In this document: positions 57,719 through 64,000 of the stretch, piece by piece | Layout of the letters: every line of letters begins with the position of its first letter | Position numbering within the stretch: the first letter of the stretch is position 1 | Program-made: the position numbers and the translations under genes | Assembly: GCF_019649055.1 (NCBI RefSeq) | Contig: NW_026570272.1 | Span: 558,001-622,000 of the forward strand | Source of the DNA: Paramacrobiotus metropolitanus | Taxonomy: Eukaryota; Tardigrada; Eutardigrada; Parachela; Macrobiotidae | Reading direction: 5' to 3' | Length of the DNA: 64,000 nt | Notes under the pieces: model-generated | Databases searched by the model: none | What the model saw: only the letters and a program-made list of their open reading frames with translations | What the model was told of the DNA's origin: nothing

Positions 57719-59665
57719 ATGAATCGTCATGCAGCAGAAGCACCGCGCGACGATCGTCAGTCCCCGGAATTTCCCGAATCAAAAGCCAAGACCAAAAACA
57801 CCCAGTCTGCCGAGCGACAGTACATACGACGCAAAACCACTGATCAACAACGCCAGATGATCTACAACATGTTCGAGCAGGGATTTAGTGGGGTAACGAT
57901 CGCCCAGCGCGCTGGTATCACGCTTCAAAACCTTTATAGGGAGCTCGTGCTGGTCGGTAAAACACTATCGCAGCGAGGTACTAATCTTTTGCGAACCACA
58001 ACCGAAAACATTAATACGAAAATCTCCGAATCATATTTCTTCCCTTATTAGCTGGCCGGAAGAGCCTTTTGCGTGTCACCCCAGCACAGCAACGGATGAT
58101 CATAAAGCTGTTTGACCAGAACATGGACCTCAAGGAGATTTCTCTTCGCGTCCACCTTGGAGTTACCACGGTGTCCAATGTACTGTACTTAGCTGGCAAA
58201 GATGTCCGCAAGCGCCATTTGCAGAGTGAGAACCGCAGTTTAATAACAGTTATTTGTACCCGAGTTGGGTTGAAATTCAAACTCACTGGAGGCGTTTTCA
58301 AAATATTTTGAGATGGCATTTCAATTTAAATGAAACATAAGTTGACACTAGAAGAGCAAACAGTTATTTCAAATATTATTTTACGAAAAATTTTCGCTAT
58401 TGGGTAATAACATGACTGATCCTTCCCAAACGGCCAAACCGAACCGACGTTTGCTCTACTACGTAATTCACTACCGTCTCATGCAATTAGCCGCGTAAGC
58501 AGTAACGCATAATCTATTTGTTACCGCAGCCGTTTGCATTGTTATGTTTTCAAACCGGAAAAGCATCCCCAAGCTGGGGAGTTATTCCGTGATATCGTTG
58601 TTATCTTTTTTTCCTTTTTGCAGCAAAACATGACAAACGGTAACCAAGATATGATGCAATAACCGGCGAACCTTTAAATATTGATGTTGGGCCAGCCCTG
58701 GCCTGCAGTGAACGTTAGTTATGCAAATAAATGCAAGAAATTAAATATTTCTCGTTAAAATTTAGCAGTTGTCAGCACTTTTCTACGATTATTTTAACTA
58801 TTTGGAAATGGCTGCTCGTGCCATCCTGACACGACCTTTGAGATTTTGTTGTTTTCACCTTCTTTCATGACGTTTTAGATTTTCGCCCCCCCCCTCGCCC
58901 TGTTTTAATATATCTTATACCACCCTTGCAATTCGCACAACACTGGCGGTCGAAATCATCACCCAGCACGTTCACCGCATTAGATGTGTTCCGTTCAACC
59001 TTTCTTGATTTTTTATTATCAAGTTTGAAACAGTGAATCGACTGGCCGATTTCCACTCTTTAGCCCTGACTGTATAATTTTGTGTGTGCCTTTTCCGGAA
59101 GTCAGAAAAGTGCATTGGTCCCTGCTTTCCAGAACTACGGATCGCGTGGAAAGTAGGCAGGGCGAAGAGAGCGGCCCAGAATTCTCTGTCTCGTCAGCAC
59201 GCGAAAGCCACCCTTGAAGCTGGCCCACCACTGTACAGGTGCCCCTCGCCGATCGAAGATGCTGCTGCCGTCGAAACGCTTCTAATTGGTCCAGATATTC
59301 GGACAAAAGACCGGTCGGAATCCGTCACCCGAGTGGAAAACACGAGCGACGGCCATGGTGCGACAGGATCGCTCCCGCACCGGTGCGAAGCAGACAGCCG
59401 TTCTACCGGGGACCTGGAGTCCAAAATCAAGGAGGTCATCATTGACTGTCATGGCTCGACACATCGACACAGGTACCGCTGCGACGCTTGCCAGTTCACG
59501 TCGGATGTCGAGCAGCAGCTGGTCTCCCATCTTTTCAGCCAGGGGCACCAATGTCTGGCGCACAACGCCCAGCTGGCATGTGCCGATTGCCGGTTCAGGA
59601 GCAATCAAACGGTTAAGATGGTGCGCCACTGTCTGAAGCACTCTGCGTCCGCCCTACGCCATTAA
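57719..59665 (+). CDS. tandem helix-turn-helix protein, probably with C-terminal C2H2 zinc fingers
   Basis: Exon 1 (57719-57977) and exon 2 (from 58052) join across a 74-bp intron. Two related HTH units follow a basic N-terminus: TTDQQRQMIYNMFEQGFSGV...LVGKTLSQR and TPAQQRMIIKLFDQNMDLKE...LAGKDVRKR. Exon 2 may stop at 58309-58311 or splice at 58225 (CAGA/GTGAGA) to a long frame at 59106-59665. That frame has no usable start codon of its own, matches the phase, and encodes two C2H2 fingers (CDACQF...HLFSQGH and CADCRF...HCLKH). The joined form has 330 residues. It is probably a DNA-binding nuclear protein; a domesticated transposase origin for the HTH part is possible. Confidence 0.6.
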
Positions 59666-61941
59666 GGCTTTTATTCCGCTTGTATGAGCAATGGAATGTA
59701 GTATCGCTGAATCAACTGCTTATAGTGTAACACTGAGTTTTTCTGATTTGGTTATTTGCACCCGTTCTACAGTTCTCAGCTTGCTGCCAGCTGTTGCTAT
59801 GTCTGCTTATTGCGTTATTTAAGGCTGGTTATTGCCATCTCAGCTGACAGCAGATAACATAGCTGACGTTTTCGTGTTTTTGTTTTACGTATTCGCACTG
59901 TTTTAAGCACTGTAAATTTAACTTTGAAATGCTACTAATATCGGTAAGAACGGTTCAATTACTGTATACATTTAAAGACAGACAAAAAACAACAAATAAG
60001 CCGTGCACGTTCCAAAAGATTCCGGAGCGGAAATATAACGTTTAATGGGAAGTACATAACTAAGGCTTTGAGCGAAACTCCAGGATCGGTACAGCTGCGG
60101 TTTGTTGATACTGTTAACAAACCGCACCTATAACGATCTACTGTACTACTGTGCAGTAGTACCAGCAGAAAGCTCAAAATTAAATGTCCACCAGGGTCCG
60201 GTTCAACAGCTTCCCAGCAACTGAGGTCTGCTAACTCATTAAAGTCGCTTTTATTGATAGGGCAAGGTTGTTACTTGTCGTTTGTGTGGTTTGACCGGTT
60301 TCCAAATCCAGTGGTAAGAAACCACTATTTTATTATGTCTCACAGAATTTCGTTTTAGTCAGTGATGCTAGGGTAGTTTAAGTACTTGCGGCTTTCAGTA
60401 CAGGGCAAAAGTTATTGCTAAATGCTGTTACTTCTAATTGAAGTATTACACTACTGCCAGAATCCCGACAATGCACTGCATTATTTCGGTCAAATATAGA
60501 TACATAATTAAAAACCGCGTGTAATGCACCACCTGTGGTACTACTGCTAATAATTATCAACTGACGCAGTGTGCCGGCGCATTTTGTGTTTTCGATCACT
60601 TCATTAGAAAGAAAAGAATTAACAAGATGCATCGAAGGTCTATTGAATGCAAAGAGCGGTGCCATACAGTGCTCTGTTCTTGCGTCACCAATGCGTTAAT
60701 TCTCCGGATACTATAATGCTTTTCTGAAGTCACAATAAAGATCACTAATTACGCTTTCCTATAAGCACAATTTTCGCCCAGTGCGTTGTATACAGTACTA
60801 TTAGACTGTGATCTGGCTTAGGTGCTTTTCATCTGCGCGTGCCGTTACTGTGGTCGGCAGAAAAGGTTGGTTTTATCAAGATAGCCAATTTAATGTCATG
60901 CAGCCTTTTTCAGCTATCAAAGTTCAATTTGTGCGTAAATAACGTAATTGTAGAGGGTTAGTTTATTGCTCGAAGTGCATCGCCAAGTGTTTTTGTTATA
61001 AAATATATAGCAGAAATAATATAATTATAATACTTCGGCTGCACCTCATTAATATGGTCTTTCTGCAGAAATACAAATAATGTCAATGTTTAGTCCCAGG
61101 CCCCACCGACACTGAAAAAATCTGTACGTACTATTCCCTTAACGTGGTTACAGTTGCTATCACCCGAAGCGAGGAAATGTGCATTGCACGGTTGCACCTC
61201 GTAAAAGTAATACGTTCCACTCGCGAAATTTTATTTTCTGAATACGTATACTCTCGAAGTATGAAATCCGAACGTTGTACTTGTTTCCCGCTGCATGCTG
61301 CAGGTTTCCGTCGTTCCGCGACAATCCAAGTTGCAAATTAAACGCATACAGTTCACGTGGCAACTTAGTTGCAGTTTGCTGCGCGTACTATGCTAAGATT
61401 AATCCCAAAAATTTTCTCTTCTGCTCCGGACGAGCGTTACGGGTGTATGCACTATCATGACATATTCACCAGTGCGCTGCAGTGCAAGACGTAGCATCCT
61501 CGATGGCATGATAAAACGCTCCCGAACACACCCTGAAGAAAGTGGATTTTGCGGAAATCAACATTATGCTCTACAATACACAACACAGGCGGCTTAAGAA
61601 AAGTTTCCGCTTGGTAAGTTAGCGCTAAAGTGTTCCGGTTGTCGGTTATGGCCTGCCAAACTTCATACAAAATTCTTAACGCTTCCGTGCATTGCTTTCG
61701 GAAAGTTGTTTAAGTAAGTGATGAAGTATTTATGGATAATTAAAAAATGTTGGGGTGTATCTGTACGTCCGATGCATGTACTTACTGCATGTGCATAGAT
61801 GTCAAAGATATTGACGTATTTGCGACCGCAAAACTGGAACTGAATTTGCCGTTGCATTCTCTTCAATAATGTGGACAAGTCTGCAAATATCGGTCTTTTA
61901 GCTTTATTATCCAACGATCACCTAGTTTAATTGGCAAAGAA
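59666..61941. other. intergenic region with two adjacent hairpins
   Basis: No gene recognised. Two perfect hairpins occur at 60096-60162. Confidence 0.5.
60096..60162. repeat. two adjacent perfect hairpins
   Basis: TGCGGTTTGTT (60096-60106) pairs with AACAAACCGCA (60116-60126), an 11-bp stem. GTACTACTG (60143-60151) pairs with CAGTAGTAC (60154-60162), a 9-bp stem. They lie 16 bp apart and outside any gene I see. Confidence 0.8.
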
Positions 61942-62634
61942 ATGATTCTTCAAACAGGCAATAACACAACAGCATTATCCAACAGTGCAGCTCTGAATGG
62001 GAGCTGGACAGCCTCACTCTGTTTGAAAGTATCAGTCACATTAGCGGCCTTCGCTTTAAACGCCTCGTTAATCACCTTTCACACTATTCGACGGTCGTGT
62101 ATAACCAACTTCACCGTATATGTTTTGGCGCTGTTTGTCGCTAATTGTATATACATGATTGGTGTCCCGTCGTGGCTGTTGTACGCCGAGTTCTACAACA
62201 TCAATATTGGAATCTACGGCTGGTCGGTATGTATCTTCCTCAACTACTGCCAACGCATCATCAGCGTAGTACCGGTGTGGGCGCACGTCCAGATGGCCGT
62301 CAACCGTTTAATAGCCATTCGTTATCCCGTTTTCTACCGCGCCCATCATACCAGAAAAGCCGCTGTGGCTATCTGCTTTGGCACTGTCGCATTTGTCCAT
62401 GTTATCTCGTTGCCGGGATTTGTGTGCAGCATACCATATCGTTACCGTCCTATAACGCCCTACAACGGGGTGTGCGAAGACAATGTGCAGTTGTTTTACC
62501 ATTGGATGCGCGCCGATAATATCGTGAATCGCATGCTGCCTTTATGCTTAATTGTCCGCATAATTTTCTGTAATAACTTTTTTGATAGTTATGGCGTCGG
62601 CTGTTTCGCTGTCTCTCTAAAATTATTCATTTGA
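61942..62634 (+). CDS. rhodopsin-like GPCR fragment, TM1 to TM5
   Basis: From ATG 61942 the frame encodes N-glycosylation sites (NNTT, NGS), TM1 to TM4, AVNRLIAIRYPVFY at the end of TM3 (DRY replaced by VNR), and a Cys-containing ECL2 (NGVCED). TM5 appears to begin near RADNIVNRMLPLCLIVRII. A donor (TTCT/GTAATA near 62570) could splice on, but I find no TM6 or TM7 before the window end; the two other receptors here have introns of 70-450 bp. It may be a truncated copy, or its last exons may lie beyond the window. Confidence 0.6.
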   Translation: MILQTGNNTTALSNSAALNGSWTASLCLKVSVTLAAFALNASLITFHTIRRSCITNFTVYVLALFVANCIYMIGVPSWLLYAEFYNINIGIYGWSVCIFLNYCQRIISVVPVWAHVQMAVNRLIAIRYPVFYRAHHTRKAAVAICFGTVAFVHVISLPGFVCSIPYRYRPITPYNGVCEDNVQLFYHWMRADNIVNRMLPLCLIVRIIFCNNFFDSYGVGCFAVSLKLFI

Positions 62635-62652
62635 ATTTTCATGTGAGGTGTT

Positions 62653-62871
62653 TTAGAAATTTTTGTTGTTGGACTGGCTGACATGGACACTGGCTACAAC
62701 GGAATTCATCAACAAATGATGTGACTTCTCACTTACTGCCGCATGCGATCAAGCTCGGATGCGTGTCCGCGGCACAACTCCAAGGATACTGTGCTGGCGT
62801 CGTAGTCAGCGGTGCATCGGTCGATGCCGGAGAGTAATCGGTGGGAGGCTGACATAACAGGGTGACAGACA
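62653..62871 (-). CDS. 3' exons of a small secreted protein
   Basis: Exon 62871-62737 has a good acceptor (TTTCCTTTTAG) and donor (GCA/GTAAGT). Exon 62693-62653 follows after an acceptor CCGTTGTAG and ends in TAA. They join in phase to about 57 residues: a hydrophobic start (SVTLLCQ) that looks like the end of a signal peptide, a Pro/Thr-rich stretch (DAPLTTTPAQYPW), a Cys pair (SCAADTHPSLIAC) and a short tail. The first exon with the start codon was not found. It lies tail to tail with the GPCR fragment. Confidence 0.45.
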
Positions 62872-64000
62872 CTAAAAGGAAAATGCAACCTTTATTCTTT
62901 TCGTAGTCTTTGTATTATAGAATCTGCGTATGTTAGGAAAACAGAGCGGCTGGGAGATTGTTAGTGCGTTAGCAGTTGCAAGGTATATTCCATAAACCGC
63001 ACAAAGTACATTCCCTAATCATACTGCAGAAACGCTAGCAAATTACACAAAACATGATATTACTCCAAGCAAAATTTGATGGAAACACCTGATATCAGAA
63101 CAATCCAACTGACTAAAACTGGAAAAGACAACATTATAAGCAATCTCTGTCAGTTCGTCCGCAGTGCTAATATTAATTTGTTGTCTTAAGCCTGAGTTGA
63201 AAACGATCGTTGCTTGCAGACCCCTGCAGAAGAAAATTCGAGCTGGCTTCGTTAAAGTTGATATAATTGTGGCGTAGAGCGATGTTTACTATGGCGTATG
63301 TTTTCTGTGCGACTGTGCGTCCGTTGTCTTTTAGAGGTAATGCACTCTCATGGAAGTCGTGGCATGCAGTTCAAAGAAAATTGCAAGTATAACTGTCTGT
63401 TGCTCGTTTGCTTTTGTGAATGTTGGCAGTCAGCAGTATCACTTGAGAACAGCCGTGTACAGCAGCAGCCAAACAGTTTATTATATGGCATTTTTAACAA
63501 ACACAATGAGAGCAAACTCATTTTTTCTGCAGGTAGGTCGCTCGTACATCGTTCTGGTGGCTTGAAGAATTGCGAGTAGGGTAGAGTTAGTGAATTTACG
63601 GTTAGTAATACGGTTTATCATTTGGACAACAGTTGTGATTTAACGATAATCTGTGTTTCTGTGCGTGAGCGCTAGCTATTGCATATATCATAATCAATGC
63701 ATGTGCATGCTGATACTCGTATTAATGCGCTTTGAAAATTTTTTCAATATTTTCCTTAAGTGCTAACAGCGTAACACACACCGCCGCAGTATCTGCCATA
63801 ATTACTAGTGGCAAGCATTTTAGGCTCTTTGAGGAGTTTTATTGCACGGATACTTAAACGTTATTGAATATTATATTTTAGCATTTCAGAAACAAAGACA
63901 AGTGTATCTCAGCGTTTCTTCTCATCAAAACCTTTCGGAAAACCTCATGGGAAAAACCGATGTTTAGCGATGCTGAAAAACGTCGTGCGAATGATATACA
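62872..64000. other. right edge, nothing recognised with confidence
   Basis: Should contain the first exon of the small secreted protein gene (minus strand), but I cannot place it. A frame at 63298-63579 has no domain or splice support. Confidence 0.4.

Noticed and set aside
1-64000. CRISPR arrays or bacterial operon signals
   Set aside because: Introns and gene content are eukaryotic; the only regular array is the 91-bp tandem repeat, which has no spacers.

Overview
The window is animal nuclear DNA. Genes are split by GT-AG introns, many only 56-140 bp long, and GC-richer exons sit in AT-rich introns. It holds an integrin beta gene, three rhodopsin-like GPCRs, BTB-Kelch and kinase-Kelch proteins, a WAP-domain secreted protein and an integrated Polinton/Maverick element. 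The short introns and very divergent GPCRs suggest a small ecdysozoan. Tardigrade is my best guess, but nothing in the window proves it.

Layout. 1 to about 11060: a Polinton (virus-like self-synthesizing DNA transposon) whose left end lies outside the window. It carries capsid-type small proteins, a DDE integrase, a penton-like protein, a pVI-like protein, a major capsid protein broken by frameshifts, an adenain-like protease, an unknown Cys/His protein and a seven-exon protein-primed PolB that has three frameshifts and one stop. 11882-13920 (minus): a 609-codon protein kinase joined to Kelch-like blades. 16324-17905: a complete three-exon GPCR. 19005-21494: a three-exon gene of an unrecognised family. 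24462-39993: a 20-exon integrin beta gene (809 codons) whose splice phases close perfectly; its last intron holds a 12 x 91 bp tandem array. 41499-42148 (minus): a four-exon WAP protein. 43882-45348: a single-exon paralogue of the 19-21 kb gene. 45987-48928: a six-exon BTB-BACK-Kelch gene. 48929-54757: gene-poor, with a MITE-like element. 54758-56148: a GPCR with an in-frame TGA just after TM7. 57719-59665: a probable tandem-HTH plus C2H2 zinc-finger gene. 61942-62634: a GPCR fragment ending in TM5. 62653-62871 (minus): two exons of a small secreted protein.

The genes do not form a pathway. The integrin (matrix adhesion), the GPCRs (signalling) and the Kelch proteins (ubiquitin adaptor or kinase scaffold) are independent loci. 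The Polinton genes belong together as one replicating and packaging unit, now defective. All exon joins are my own readings of splice consensus and phase; no transcript evidence was available.
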